Made by a program: the position numbers and the translations under genes
Part shown: piece after piece, positions 22,976 through 35,319 of the stretch
Layout: each line of letters begins with the position of its first letter
Position numbering within the stretch: position 1 is the first letter of the stretch
The notes under the pieces: generated by a model
What the model was told of the DNA's origin: nothing
Database searches by the model: none
Seen by the model: the letters and a program-made list of their open reading frames with translations, nothing else
NCBI GenBank assembly: GCA_034440635.1
Contig: JAOTON010001482.1
Span: 307,501 to 371,500, forward strand
Reading direction: 5' to 3'
Origin: Lepas anatifera
Taxonomy: Eukaryota > Arthropoda > Thecostraca > Lepadidae
Length of the DNA stretch: 64,000 nucleotides

Positions 22976-23854
22976 TGAACACGCGCAGTGGAGAGGGGGC
23001 CTGTCGTCAACGCGCAGTGGGGGTCCTAAAGTGCCCCCGCTGAGGTCTCAAAAACCGAGAGGGCTAGAAAACCCTCGTTTAGAGGGGTGTGGGGGCGACA
23101 GTGATCTACATTATAGCCGATTTTCATTGACCTTGGTTGATTTCTGCAAGGTCAAACGAGGTCGTGGAGGCCGTGTTGAAGGGCTATTGGGAAATGCCGT
23201 GATTAATCGGGAAAACCTGGAATACACTAAAAATGTAGTAAGATCATAGTGAAGACGGTCCAAAAATGTACTCTGAAAACTTGGGATCAAGGTCATTCAA
23301 GGTCATTGACCTATGACATAAAAATATGACATATCCCCCAATAATGTAGAGTATAATTGGTGGCACTGTAGCAGCCGTTTGGTGGCAAATGATGGCTAGA
23401 CCTTGACAAAACACCTTTGACCTTGACCTGTGAACTTGACCTTGACAGCGAGCAGCCTTAACTATAAAGTTAAAGCATAGTATACCTCATACTGAGTAAT
23501 GCCATCTCACCGGAACACTGGGGTCAATGATCGTGCCCTATGACCTTTGACCTTGAACTTGACCTCATTTGAGCTGACCTTGACGTATAATTCCAATTAT
23601 ATGACGTTTTTACCTCACCACTTGCTGTATATACAGTGCAGGCGAACTGGTGCAACCGCGGGATGGCGACGGTCTCAACATATAGGTCTGCCTTTGAAAG
23701 CCTATAAGTAAAAAAAATATTCACCAATCGACGTGCTCACAAATTCTCTCAAAGGCAGCGGAGTAGCGTTTTTTTTTGCCTGCGAACACTTCTGCGGCCA
23801 CCTTGGAAAAATAGATGAAAGGGCACTTTAGGACCCCTCCACTGTGCGTGTAAA
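22976..23854 (+). mobile_element. TTAA-type MITE J (CACGCGC termini, diverged)
   Basis: The termini are CACGCGCAGTGGAGAGGGG on the left and, inverted, CACGCACAGTGGAGGGG on the right. Both are followed inward by GGTCCTAAAGTGCCC (on the left after an extra GCGCAGTGG repeat). The flanks TGAA and TAAA look like mutated TTAA. The 871 bp interior is rich in TGACCT/AGGTCA (for example 23395-23450 and 23540-23585). It has no coding capacity. Confidence 0.7.
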
Positions 23855-23863
23855 CCTATATAT

Positions 23864-24013
23864 GTATGTGTCAGTGACGGTGGAACGTCCGAATTTAAGG
23901 GGGGCACCATGGGCTTCCCAACACATTTATTTCCAGTTAACGCCATAGGGTTAGTGCTAAATTTCTGATTTAAGGGGCACCGTGCCCCTAGTTCCGCCGT
24001 CAGTGGTATGTGC
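23864..24013 (+). mobile_element. Short hAT-like MITE with 8-bp target duplication
   Basis: A 134 bp element (23872-24005) has inverted ends CAGTGACGGTGGAAC and CACTGACGGCGGAAC. It is flanked by GTATGTGT and GTATGTGC, an 8-bp duplication with one change. Its start lies 22 bp beyond MITE J. Confidence 0.75.
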
Positions 24014-24767
24014 CCGTCTGCTGTAGGAGAGAGTCACAGTCACGGGGTACGTGTGCATCACTGATCAGCGGACAGCGGGAGTGTTTCAGTTCGCGCCCTG
24101 TTGATAAGTCGTCGGTCGCACTAAGGATGCTCACTAGTCGGTACGTTGCGCCTAGGTTACCGCAGCGGTGTGCCGGAGCACCGACAGAGAGCGCTGAGTG
24201 AGGAGCTGCAACTGTGAGCGATAGGGGGTATGTTGTCAGGCAGCGTAGCACCTGCGGACCCCAACGATATCGGCCGGCCCCAACAGCGGGCGCCGGTGGA
24301 GGCCGTTACTAGACGCCCCCAAGCTCTGCGTCCACTGACATCTATTATTGACTCATGTGTTTATATGAAGTTTACAGAGTACTTGTTGGGGATAGCGCGC
24401 CATAAAATATATAAAAGGGAATGAACTCTTGTCCTCGAAAGTAAATGTGAAAGCTGTCAGAAGATATGAGACACAATGTGTCGTAAAAAGTCAGAGAAAC
24501 AAAATGTCACGCACTACCGCGCACGCGGCGACACTCTTTACGTACGACTGTCTCTAAACAGGTAAAAAGGGCAAAATAAAGCATATAAAGACCAAAATAC
24601 CTAAAAAACAAAAGGGTTGGACAAAACGTTTCGGTCCAACCATCGTGAAGTGAAGGGATAAACATTCCGAGAGAAAGAACCCTGAGGTAGACTTTTGGTC
24701 AAGCATCGAGAGAGTCATCTAAAAACCAAGAGAATCATCTAAAGATCCAGAAATAGCTAAGACTTTC
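24014..24767. other. No gene seen
   Basis: Contains an inverted motif GGTTGGACAAAACGTTTCGG/TCCAACC at 24615-24641, a strong short hairpin sometimes seen near the ends of retroelements. No coding remnant adjoins it. Confidence 0.45.
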
Positions 24768-25231
24768 CGAATGTGCAGTGGCGGATCCAGGGGGAAGGCA
24801 TTCCCCCAAGAAAAAAACTCGCGGCAAAACTATGTTTTGGAGGAAACACATGTTTACCTTTTAGCCCCGGCTCCGTTTTAGTTTATCAGCAAGGTTTTGG
24901 TGCTTCAACTGAATTTTTCAACTTCAAACTGAACCTTTCAACTTAGTGTAAACATTGGACCTTCGTCATCTTCATATTTAAAATCGTTTTTGAGTGAATG
25001 GTCCTTGTATAGCAAAATCAAGCGTGTTATCGCCTCTGGAGTCAACTTCCACCCCACGGCTCTTTTCTTGCTTTCCGACTTGGATCTTCTTCCCATCCCT
25101 ATAGGTCTAGATAAAATGTGGCCAAATCTTTCACCGCGTGGCGTCTTGTTTTGTTGTTGTTGTTTATTTTCTGCCTTTCCACGTTGGTTTAACCCCTACA
25201 CCTACCGGCTAGATCTGCCACTGCGCATGCG
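24768..25231 (+). mobile_element. hAT-like MITE (CAGTGGCGGATCCAG termini)
   Basis: The left end is CAGTGGCGGATCCAGGGGG at 24776 and the right end, inverted, is CAGTGGCAGATCTAGCCGG, ending at 25223. Flanking octamers CGAATGTG and CGCATGCG agree at six of eight positions. The element is 448 bp with no transposase. Confidence 0.7.
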
Positions 25232-25273
25232 TGCGCGTGCTTGTTTCCCGTGACTTACACGGACATCGTCAGT

Positions 25274-25595
25274 TTAAAGGGAATATTGGCACCTGTATAA
25301 CGTGATTTCAACTGAGACAGTCAAATTGTAAAGCATGCCAAAAAACCCGGTACTCAGTATATCATTTGTATTGGAACTCGAAATTTCCGTAGAGAAAGGC
25401 TAAAAACCTGCCTGAAATGTATCCAAAATTTACCCAATGCTTATTTCCTACCCTCGAGTAGTATTTTGAATATCAAAATATTTAGCTTATTGTACATTTT
25501 CCGGAAACATCAATGACGTTTCCATGATTTTCGGCTAAAAATGCCCCAATTGCACTAAATTCCGGGATTCGACCAGCGCGCCACATTCCCTTCAA
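25274..25595 (+). mobile_element. TTAA MITE (AGGGAAT termini)
   Basis: TTAA at 25274 is followed by AGGGAATATTGGC. The inverted right end, AGGGAATGTGGC, abuts TCAA (mutated TTAA) at 25592. The element is 314 bp and AT-rich. Confidence 0.6.
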
Positions 25596-26157
25596 ATAAA
25601 CCACCTGTAGCCATTCAGCCAGAGCTGAAGTTCAGTGTCAACTATTTCTGGTTTCATCCACGTTTCCGTAGACGCTAAAATGTCGCGTCTCTCTAATTCT
25701 GGAGAATGTGACTGAAGAACATCCAGCTTGTTACGCATAGTGCGAGCGTTCTGAGAGCTGACTGTGAGAGGCCGGGGCCCAGTCCAGTTAGCACCAGGGA
25801 TGGAGCCCTTGCCGGCCTGAGGTCCGGGATTCAGTCCGACACATCCCGATACCTGCAGTCTTGGCGTCTGAAAAGTTGCTGTGGTGCTGTGACAGGACGG
25901 GACGAGTGAAACGGTGCACCGTCACCTTTCCCTATGTGCGGTACAGGAGGAGGGCGGAGCCCACACTGCCGGCACCGGTGCTGTCAGACCCGTACCTGAG
26001 CTGGTTACCATCGACAGCATCAGAACAGACAGCGCCAGTGCCAGTTGAGAACATCCTGCGACAATGCGGATGTACTCTCGGTGCGATAGACCGCTGCTCC
26101 CGCTCTGCACCGTCCGTCCCGACCGCAGTGTATCGCAACTCCTACTGGTCCGGCACC

Positions 26158-26640
26158 GTGGCCGGGTCAGACAGCGGGCTCAGCTGTGTGGCCGGGTTAG
26201 ACAGCGGGCTCAGCCGTGTGGCCGGGTCAGACAGCGGGCTCAGCTGTGTGGCCGGGTCGGACAGCGGGCTCAGCTGTGTGGCCGGGTCAGACAGCGGGCT
26301 CAGCTGTGTGGCCGGGTCAGACAGCGGGCTCAGCTGTGTGGCCGGGTCGGACAGCGGGCTCAGCTGTGTGGCCGGGTCGGACAGCGGGCTCAGCTGTGTG
26401 GCCGGGTCGGACAGCGGGCTCAGCTTTGGCCGGGTCAGACAGCGGGCTCAGCTGTGTGGCCGGGTCAGACAGCGGGCTCAGCTGTGTGGCCGGGTCGGAC
26501 AGCGGACTCAGCTGTATGGCCGGGTCGGACAGAGGGCTCAGCTGTGTGGCCGGGTCGGACAGCGGCTCAGCTGTGTGGCCGGGTCGGACAGCGGGCTCAG
26601 CTGTGTGGCCGGGTCAGACAGTGGACTCAGCTGTGTACTC
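26158..26640. repeat. 30-bp minisatellite
   Basis: About 16 units of GCCGGGTCAGACAGCGGGCT plus CAGCTGTGTG. One unit of 27 bp near 26425 shifts the frame, and another near 26565 is 29 bp. The frame 25861-26676 links unique GC-rich sequence to the array (SCVAGSDSGL repeats), but nothing else supports it as a gene. Confidence 0.96.
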
Positions 26641-27717
26641 TTCACGGGTGCACTCTCAGCCGCCCCTGATAATTGAGGCCTAATGCCAAGAGCGTACTCT
26701 TTGTAACAAGCTAAAAGTCAGGAGAAAACACTAAAGATGGGCCCGGCGCCAAGTGGGCGTAACACCAGCCTGTAACACTGTGTATATGTGCATTGGACAT
26801 GCAATAACAGCTCGTAAATACGGAGTGGCAAAAAGAACGTCTGATATCGTTGCAGTCAACTGACAGAAAGTTGGAGTGCATAGCACTGAACGGCTCTTCC
26901 CTATGTGCAATATTCCTCGGCTATTGATGTTTTTATTTTGCCTAACCCTTATCCGCCCGTGCCAAACCTGCGTTAGTTTTTGAATGACCTTGTCTCCTTC
27001 ATCCGCCTATGAATGAAGGCTTCCTTAGTCTTTCCTGGAACCAAATGCAGGCGCAAGATGTCTGTTCCATTTAATGCACTTGGTAAACTAAAATAAGTCT
27101 TTAAGTACTTGAACGTATAGAATATGGTAAGGCTACCTTTATCCCCTCCCCCTGCTCGCTTTGCAAGAATTCAATCAATTGCACTACAAGACCCTCCATT
27201 CTGAGCTGCTGTACCCACCTCTGAAAAAAGTATATGAAACTGTTAAGGTGGAACCATATAACACCGCATTCGAAACGTTTCAAAATTCGATCTGCTCTCA
27301 ATGCTGTGACAGACTGTTTTGCTCTAAGAAAACCGCATTGTATTTTGAGAGTGAAACACGGGTAGCCAGTCTATCCTGCCTAGACCCAAGTCATAGATCC
27401 GCCCTTGGGGAAGAAATTATCAAAACGCTTTCAGGAAATTTACCCAATGTATTTTAGGCATGGTCAAAGTTTCAGAAGCGAACCGGTTAGGCGTTATCGG
27501 GTAGACTTGAAGGTTGGGCAGAATGCCTCGTGAGAGGAATAGAGTCAAACCGTGTGGTATTTATTCCGTGGGGGGCTAGGAAACTTTCTGATTTTTTTCT
27601 CTCATTTATCGATTATATTTTTATGTGCCTCATTGCAGTGTGCTACTGCCCGAGCCAATGTAAGAACCCGTCTACGATTCCGCCTACACAACGTTCAATG
27701 TTCCAAGGCAGGCTGTG
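26641..27717. other. No gene seen
   Basis: The 98-codon frame at 27161-27457 has a Cys-x2-Cys but matches no family I recognise. Confidence 0.5.
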
Positions 27718-28270
27718 ACAAATGTGCGGGAACACTCCAACGGCTGTACCGGTCCCGCGGCGGACTGTGACAATTGTGCGGGAACACTCCAACGGCTGTA
27801 CCGGTCCCGCGGCGGACTGTGACAATTGTGCGGGAACACTCCAACGGCTGTACCGGTCCCGCGGCGGACTGTGACAATTGTGCGGGAACACTCCAACGGC
27901 TGTACCGGTCCCGCGGCGGACTGTGACAATTGTGCGGGAACATTCCAACGGCTGTACCGGTCCCGCGGCGGACTGTGACAATTGTGCGGGAACATTCCGA
28001 CGGCTGTACCGGTCCCGGAGCGGACTGTGACAATTGTGCGGGAACATTCCAACGGCTGTACCGGTCCCGGGGGCGGACTGTGACAATTGTGCGGGAACAT
28101 TCCAACGGCTGTACCGGTCCCGGGGGCGGACTGTGACAATTGTGCGGGAACATTCCGACGGCTGTACCGGTGCCGGGGGCGGACTGTGACAATTGTGCGG
28201 GAACATTCCAACGGCTGTACCGGTCCCGGGGCGGACTGTGACAATTGTGCGGGAACATTCCAACGCTGTA
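27718..28270. repeat. 52-bp minisatellite
   Basis: About 10.6 copies of a 52 bp unit (GACAATTGTGCGGGAACACT, CCAACGGCTGTACCGGTCCC, GCGGCGGACTGT). The left half has ACACT variants and the right half ACATT, so two subfamilies sit side by side. Minus frames of up to 276 codons are array artefacts. Confidence 0.97.
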
Positions 28271-28649
28271 CCGCCACTGCGGGTGAGGGGAGGCCCTGTC
28301 AGCTGATAACGCGCGAGTGGTGACATTCTGGATGGGCTCGGTCCCAGCTGTGTTTGATAGACAAGAGAGTACATGATTATAGTGCCTTCAGCGCCAACAT
28401 TGGCTTCTACTCTCCCCACCCTCTCGTTTGTTTCTGACATTCTTAAATTCAAGTCCACTGTCAAGGCTGTCACACCAAAAGTAAAACGGATCGTCCCAAA
28501 ACAGACATCACTCGCTGATGTGCCCTACACCCCAACACACACAAAACAGACATCACTCAAACAAGATTAGTCTCTTTCAGACCCTGGTGCATTCTTCCCA
28601 TAGGCCGGCGGGGATTGCCCTCTGCCTCGGCGCTATCGAAATAAATTTC

Positions 28650-28957
28650 GGCTGTTTCCCCCTCAGTGGCGGTGCTGGGCGCGCCCCTGCTGCAGCCTTA
28701 TCGGGACATTCTCGGCTGTTTCCTCAGTGGCGGTGCTGGGCGCGCCCCTGCTGCAGCCTTATCGGGACATTCTCGGCTGTTTCCATCCTGTGTGCTGGTG
28801 CTGGGTGCGCCCCTGCTGCAGCCTTATCGGACATTCTCGGCTGTTTCCCTCAGTGGCGGTGCTGCGCGCCCTGCTGCAGCCTTATCGGGACATTCTGCTG
28901 TTTCTCAGTGGCGGTGCTGGGCGCGCCCCTGCTGCAGCCTTATCGGGACCCGCCAGG
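28650..28957. repeat. About 61-bp minisatellite, five copies
   Basis: The unit is CAGTGGCGGTGCTGGGCGCG, CCCCTGCTGCAGCCTTATCG, GGACATTCTCGGCTGTTTCC. Copies differ by short deletions, giving lengths from about 50 to 68 bp. Confidence 0.92.
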
Positions 28958-29219
28958 CCGTATGGGAACCCCGCGGCTCGCAGACAGATGTGCTGGGAGG
29001 CTGCGGGGGGTTCCTGGGAACACGAGACGTCCACCTTGTGAAAATCCCGTCTGCCAGCGGCGGGGCTCGACAGACGGCGCATTGCCTCCAAAGGTAGGTG
29101 AAGTCAGGGTGAAGTTATGATAGAACAGGTGTGCGTGGTACTGGACACGAGATGCAACGGCAAGGGATAGGATGAGGTTAGGACAATAGGACGAAGTTCG
29201 TCCAGAATTCGACGGAACA

Positions 29220-29672
29220 GGATGAAGGTTTTCCGGAGCCACTGAGAAGGGGTAGGATGTTTTTCTGGAGCCATGCGGGGCGGGGTAGGATGGTTTTGCG
29301 GAGTCATTCGGGGCGGGGAAGGATGGTTTTGCGGAGCCATTCGGGGCGGGGAAGGATGGTTTTGCGGAGCCATTTGGGGCGGGGTAGGATGGTTTTGCGG
29401 AGCCATTCGGGGCGGGGAAGGATGGTTTGCGGAGTCATTCGAGGCGGGTTAAGATGGTTTTGCGGAGCCATTCGAGGCGGGTTAAGATGGTTTGCGGAGC
29501 CATTCGGGGCGGGGAAGGATGGTTTTGCGGAGCCATTTGGGGCGGGGAAGGATGGTTTTGCGGAGCCATTCGGGGCGGGGAAGGATGGTTTTGTGGAGCC
29601 ATTCGGGGCGGGGAAGGATGGTTTTGCGGAGCCATTCGGGGGAAGGATGGTTTGCGGAGCCATCCGAGACGG
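29220..29672. repeat. 33-bp minisatellite
   Basis: About 14 copies of GGATGGTTTTGCGGAGCCAT plus TCGGGGCGGGGAA. Several units lose one T (GGTTTGCGG), which rotates the frame. It is followed by GGTGAAGGTAAAGGTGAAGG. Confidence 0.96.
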
Positions 29673-31994
29673 GATGAAGGTGAAGGTAAAGGTGAAGGTT
29701 TTCTGGATGTGCTCGGAATCGGACGGGAGAATCTCTCCTAAAATTTCAATAAGGATGCTAGACTGATGTCCGATGTTGGCCCATAGAACACTGAGGGGAA
29801 GGAAAGGGCGAAATCGGGAGGAGAAGATATCAAAGAGAGAGAGGGAGAGAGAGAGAAAGAGAGGGGAGACGGGTTGTCTTTAAGTAAGCTATAATATGGA
29901 CGGAATCTATGACAAATAGTACATCTTTAATACTATATTATATATAATGTATGATAGAACATTTTGATATGATAATACAACATAATGGCACTGACAAGGT
30001 TGGTACAATCTCTCTATAAAATGAAATAGTACCTTATACGCGTTGGCTTGTTGATCTGTTTCGTTTGTCTCTGAGCGAGACCTGCTTTGGACTCGTCTGA
30101 TATTAAAAAGATATTGCTATCCAGTTGGAGTTAATGGTCAGGCATTTTTTCTGGTCTAAGTCTTAAAACTACATCTCTGGGTCATGTTTTGAGTTGTTTT
30201 GTGTACAACTAGGTGGCTAAGCTAAGTAGAACCTATCATTTGGTGTTCCGTAACTAATGATTCAATGAAACCCAAAGAAGCCGATTCGTGGTTGCCCCTA
30301 AAGCGATGAATCTTTATTAAAATCCAAGTTTCAGATTTTCAGGGCGGGAGGAAAACATCAAGCAGAGCTGGGGCACGTTTGGGATCCTTGAATGTGCCAA
30401 CGAAGCCACCATTCGAACAATCGAACCACCTCGAGTAATCGAACCACCTCCAGTAGTCGAACCACCACTGATGATTTGGCTGGCCTAATTTCCAGGCCAC
30501 GCTGAGGACGGCGTGAAACCGTGACAAGACCAGTATAATTTGGGATCTTAAAATCGCTCAAGTGTCTTAAAAATGAGCTGGCAAGGTCGAACAAAACTCA
30601 TCTTTCGCCGGAAGAGGTAGGTAACGCTTCTTAACCCTGTTCGACAAGATACAATCTGGCAATTGAATAGAGTTAGAATAAGATCAGGCCGTCCAGTCCC
30701 CGGGCGGGCCCAACTATCAAGTCCAGCTGGCGCGGCCGGCGTTGTCCTGTTCAGCTGCAGCTGTCGGCCATTTCAGCGGCTGAAATCCTACCAGAGGTGT
30801 GGCCTGAACATATGACCAATAGGAGCGAATGCTGGCCTCTACGACTGGTACAAAACACCGGCCAGCGCCGAATCAGGGTAGATAGTACGTGTCAAAAGGG
30901 AGATAAAGCAGACGGAGAATCCATGGAGCGATGACTAGCAAACAAATGTGGTCATGCATACGAGAAGTTTAAGCTTACTGCTCTTCATTTATTTGTGTTT
31001 GTAAGTTTGTGTGTTGTGACAAATTGACGCAGTTTTGTCGCTCCAAGAAACCAGCTTTAGCAAAAGACATATCGCGCTGCTGATTTTTGTAATTGTCGTA
31101 TATGTACAAAATACGACCGGGGCCGGGTGTGGATTCAATTCCCACGGCGGGAAACCACCTTCCGTGTCCGATCTGACCCGGTGGAGAGGATCCTTAAACA
31201 CCCACGCCAATACTCGCTATACTGAGCAAGTGTGCCTGCTGGGAGCGGCGCTAGTAAAATATATAAATAAATTGATATGGGCCAGGGTAGGTATAGGATC
31301 TGCACGTAGAAGAGGACCTGTACGGGGTGGCTCCGGGGGTACGGTGGCACTGTGGGGCAGCCCTGGGAAGGTGTATCGGGTCACCCGTCACCCTTGCCTC
31401 GCTGGAGCCGGCTATTAGCCCGACCAGGGAGACCAAGGTGAAAATGAGCTCGGTATCAGCAGTCGGGAGATTTGGTGACAGTGCTGTCCTCTATGGCATA
31501 GACAGCTATGCCAGAGAGCGCTTGTGTCTCGGGTATAGGTGGCGCTGCAGTTGCCACGAGCACTGCACTGGCGGGGCTCTGCACAGGCTGCTGTTCCCTG
31601 ACGGCCAGGGGCAGCGGCAGGACTTTTTACTCAGTTCAATTTACCATGCCATGGAAGGAACCATAGCTCAAACCCATAGTGGACCGGTGGAATAACTTCT
31701 CTCTGCCTTACAATATCCCTCAGTGTCTTCAATCGTCGCTGAATTAGATTGTAGGTACAATTCGCGGTGAGCTAAAGTCTGCTTAAATTTCCAGAATACT
31801 CACATTTCCAGTCTCGTAAAGCATACAAACACTGAAAACAAGAAGTTTTTTTCATTTCTCTCCCATTCGTTTGAAGTCATACCCACATTTGTTCACTGCA
31901 CAAAGCTTGTCTCTTTTTCTGGGACATGAGAGACGGATGTGGTACCACCTGGAACGGAGGACAACGGATGGAGCATAGTCGTTAACATTTCGAC
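29673..31994. other. No gene seen; small repeats
   Basis: Contains a (GA)n tract at 29828-29868 and three copies of a TCGAACCACCTCGAGTAA-like unit at 30416-30469. Around 31110-31160 a tRNA B-box-like GGATTCAATTCC may mark SINE debris. The GC-rich frames at 31327-31695 carry no recognised domain. Confidence 0.45.
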
Positions 31995-32640
31995 AGGTGG
32001 AGGTGCTTCCTCAGTATCTTGTTGCACTGCTAGCACGAGCCATCAGAGAATTAGGCAGGGGTAGGCAAATACTTGTCGACAATGGCTATAACAAGCAAAT
32101 GTTCGATTCTGTCGCGAAAAGTATGCTCAGTCATATAGGGAAGAGGTTTGTTTGGAGCAGTCCACTGCTCCTAAAACTATTGACCTGTTCTACCGAAACT
32201 CCTTCATTACACCAGCCTGGAAACAGGACGAGAAAACTATCAAGGACAAAGTTCACAAAAACACGATAACATCAGATTCCAGCAACACACTTAAGCTAAA
32301 AAAATATGCAGCAAAACTCCCAAAATATCTAATCTGGTCATCAACGACAACCTCTCCAAGAAATATTTACTAATCAAGCAAACCAATGTGGTGTATCAGT
32401 TCCAATGTAAAACTGGGGACTGTGCAACCCCGTAAGATATGCTACATAGGTCTCACCACCACAACACTAAACAGACGCCTCACGATGCACCTTCAAGAAG
32501 ATCCCCCAAGCGGCATATGAAAGAACACCAGGACACAGACATCACACGACAAACACTAACAGAAAACAACAGTTCACACACAGTGCAACGATCATCGCAG
32601 ACTGCAAACACTGGAAACACTATTCAGTAGGGACACATCA
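31995..32640 (+). pseudogene. Penelope-like element 3' fragment with GIY-YIG endonuclease remnant
   Basis: Three frames in succession give parts of a Penelope protein. 31997-32150 reads ELGRGRQILVDNGYNKQM, the linker after the reverse transcriptase. 32152-32370 follows, with DLFYRNSFITPAWKQDEK. Then, around 32380-32500, NVVYQFQCKTG leads into CYIGLTTTTLNRRLTMHLQ, the YIG half of the GIY-YIG nuclease with its arginine. It parallels 47850-48583. Frameshifts and stops make it inactive. Confidence 0.75.
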
Positions 32641-32898
32641 CCTGTTATCAACATACACACAAAACAGCTTACACAGCTCCCGCTCTACGACAAAAGTATC
32701 CGGCTTTAGCGTGTTTACTTGTGCGCTCACAATGTGTTGTGTTTATTTGCGTTAAGTATCCTAGGAATCGGAATGTTTTGTCGCAATGAAGGCTTAAAAC
32801 GATATTGTGTGTGTGCTCGCTGTTAAGATAAAAAACAAGACTGTAATTGGAAGTCTGACCGAGCACCAATGTCACAAAGTATGCGATTATGTTTGATG

Positions 32899-33891
32899 TT
32901 AACACGCGCCCCGCTGGGTCCCTTGCATGACGCGCCACGCTGGGGCGTTTTTGCCCCCTTCGTATCCCGTTCCCCACGAAAGCTAAAGAAAAATTACGGG
33001 CGGCGTTCGAAAGTTCTTGACAAGACGAAGATAATTTATAAGTATAATTTTTATGCAGGTCAATATTGAGGTCAGCATAGGTCAAAGAATGCTCCATAGG
33101 CTTACAACAGAGCAGTGTACGTTTCTCTCTAGATCTGCCCTCAGGAAGCTAGAGAAAATCTTTATGCATCATTGGATTCCTCTCATTGCAGCAAATCTAA
33201 TGATGTATAATATGACCTTGCTAGGTCGAATAGTCGAAATGACCTGACCTCACCTAGGTCAGGGTCACAGAGTAACCTGGTATGGCCATGTTGCATATCA
33301 ATCGACTCCCCGTGACAATATAAACACAATGCAAGCAAAATAGGAGCTTTATCTCAATTCAGTGAGAAGTTATTGGCAAAACAATCACTCTCTGCTCCCG
33401 TGACCTGATATGACCTTTGAGAGGTCAGATGCTCAAAACTCAACTTTATGGTCAAGATCGTGGTAAGAATAGACAGTTTGAGGATTTTCAGCCTTATCTA
33501 TCCAGTATTTCCTGAAAACGAGTCCATTCTATTTTTCGCCGTAGACTTATAATGGGGTGACCAAAAATTGACCCCACCTTAGGTCACCAATATCAAAATT
33601 CCGAGATAACAGATTTGTAGACCCTAATGACCTCATCATATTGTGGAAGTTTCAAACTGATCGGTTTGCTAATGTTCCCTGTGCGCTGCTTCAAACTCGT
33701 AATTTTAGGTTTTGAGGTCGGGTCACTTGACCCAGAATAGCTCCTTGTCCTGACATGACCTTTACTAAAAATATGGTCAGATGTGTCAAATTAATCAGGG
33801 ATAAATTACCTTAGTTTCGTTGTTCTTCGTCTCTTCGTTTTTGAGCTATCTGGAAAAACCAGGAAGGGCGATTTCGCCCCGGGCGTGTTAA
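32899..33891 (+). mobile_element. TTAA MITE F (CACGCGCCCC termini)
   Basis: TTAA at 32899 and 33888 bracket 985 bp. The ends are CACGCGCCCCGCTGGG and, inverted, CACGCCCGGGGCGAAAT, so only about six terminal bases are conserved with MITEs A-E. The interior has many TGACCT/AGGTCA half-sites (33215-33275, 33410-33425, 33570-33590, 33715-33770). It has no coding capacity. Confidence 0.65.
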
Positions 33892-34031
33892 GCGAAATAT
33901 TATGCTTAACGACTTTTAACATATGTCCTATGCCTCTGATCTTTATAAGCATTCCAAAAATAACCGAAAACTGACAAGAAAACTTAAATCTCTATCTAAT
34001 AAACTTTCTGTGGCATAGCAATCCACCATAT

Positions 34032-35056
34032 TTGACCCTCGCCCCACCGAGGGCCATCGATGGCCCCGCCTAAGGTTTTTTGCGGCATACCATAATAACG
34101 ACGAAGTGCAGCACCGCGGTTATGGGCTCTACCTCTCACCCCATCATTTTTCCACCATCCCAGAATTTTTTTACCTCAGGTCACCCAAGTTCAGATCACC
34201 AGGCGAGGTCAACCAAGGTCACCTCACTTGAACTTTTGAGCTCCATAAGAGCTACATTTCTTTGTCGATGGATTAGAACTTCCTACACTTTATCACCCCA
34301 CTAGGGTCTACAAGGTGTATATCCGGGATTTTTCTATTTTTTTACCTGAGGTCAGGTCACGAGGTGACCTCTCCCATTGAAAAAGCATGGGAAAAGTTGT
34401 CTTGTTATCTAGAAGTCACAAAAATGATTGGAAATACTCACACTGCTCAGAAAGGTTCTTGACACCCTTTCACGGATTCCAGGGGCGATATTTTCCCATT
34501 GACTTTTCCGAGGTCATCCAAGTTCACCAGGGATCAAAAACAGTATTTTGACAATAACTTTTGACCAAATTAAGTGAGAGTGCTAAATAAAACACCATTG
34601 TGTATGTCTCGTCACTGGCTTTCATTTATTATACGGCAAGGTCACTCTCTGACTTTTTGTGACCTCAGGTCATATGAGGTCACGAGGTGACCTCTGGAGG
34701 TCAAAACACTGGTTGAAGGTCGTTACGTTTCACATAACGGAAAAAGGTCTGCCATTTTTCTATCAAATGTAGTTTACCAATTCTCAATAGCTCTAATAGC
34801 CTAAGAGTTATGCCTAGTTTTCTAAGCATTGCATATTTGTGTGAAAATAGCCTATCGTGACCTAACTTGACCTCTGAGGTCAAATCATTGCATGAGCGCT
34901 TAAACATGATAATTAATTTCTTACTGAATTCACGCGTGCTTTCTGATGCAGTCTGCAGATTTGCGCTAACCCCATATTTTCGGAGTTGGAGCGGGGGCCA
35001 TCGATAGCCCCCATGGGGCGAAGGTGGCGCCGGACTCCCAGTGGGGCGCGGGTTAA
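34032..35056 (+). mobile_element. TTAA MITE G (CCC termini), AGGTCA-rich
   Basis: The inverted ends are CCCTCGCCCCACCGAG on the left, beside TTGA, and CCCGCGCCCCACTGGGAG on the right, beside TTAA at 35053. A shared subterminal GGGCCATCGATGGCCCC lies near each end. The 1017 bp interior repeatedly carries AGGTCA and TGACCT, often paired (34170-34220, 34350-34375, 34640-34700, 34855-34885). CCC-starting termini at TTAA are usual for piggyBac relatives. Confidence 0.65.
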
Positions 35057-35083
35057 TACCCAGTGCATATATATATATATATA

Positions 35084-35319
35084 TTAGTATATTTCGGCGA
35101 TATTTTCGTATAACAGCGCTGGTTAAATTCGATGGCTGATGCTGCTTTTGAGATCTTCTTATTAGTTCGGATGATTGAGTTGACGATGTTTCTTTCTTCT
35201 CTGTTTAAATCGTAGACCAATTCGCCAAAATTCATAGATAAAGAAACTAAAAGGATTGGAAGAGTTAATATCATGTCAGGTAGTAATATGGAACGCATTT
35301 TCCGACCGGTTTCACTTTA
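35084..35319 (-). pseudogene. Penelope N-terminal fragment, inverted
   Basis: Minus-strand translation reads SLSMNFGELVYDLN ... RTNKKISKAASAIEFNQRCY ... ISPKYTN. The AIEFNxRC...PKY segment resembles the N-terminal region of Penelope-like proteins. It ends at an (AT)n run (35064-35083). Its reverse-complement partner lies at 35507-35716. Confidence 0.6.

Noticed and set aside
24612..24660. Hammerhead-like motif on the minus strand
   Set aside because: Has GAAACGTT and a helix II, but the CUGANGA core reads CUUCACGA, so the conserved G and A are missing; no Penelope remnant adjoins.
25861..26676. 271-codon frame joining unique sequence to the 30-bp array
   Set aside because: No recognised domain or splice evidence; the unique part is GC-rich and could be open by chance.
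28373..28570. Small coding exon (65 codons)
   Set aside because: No splice context or recognisable domain; composition is like nearby intergenic sequence.
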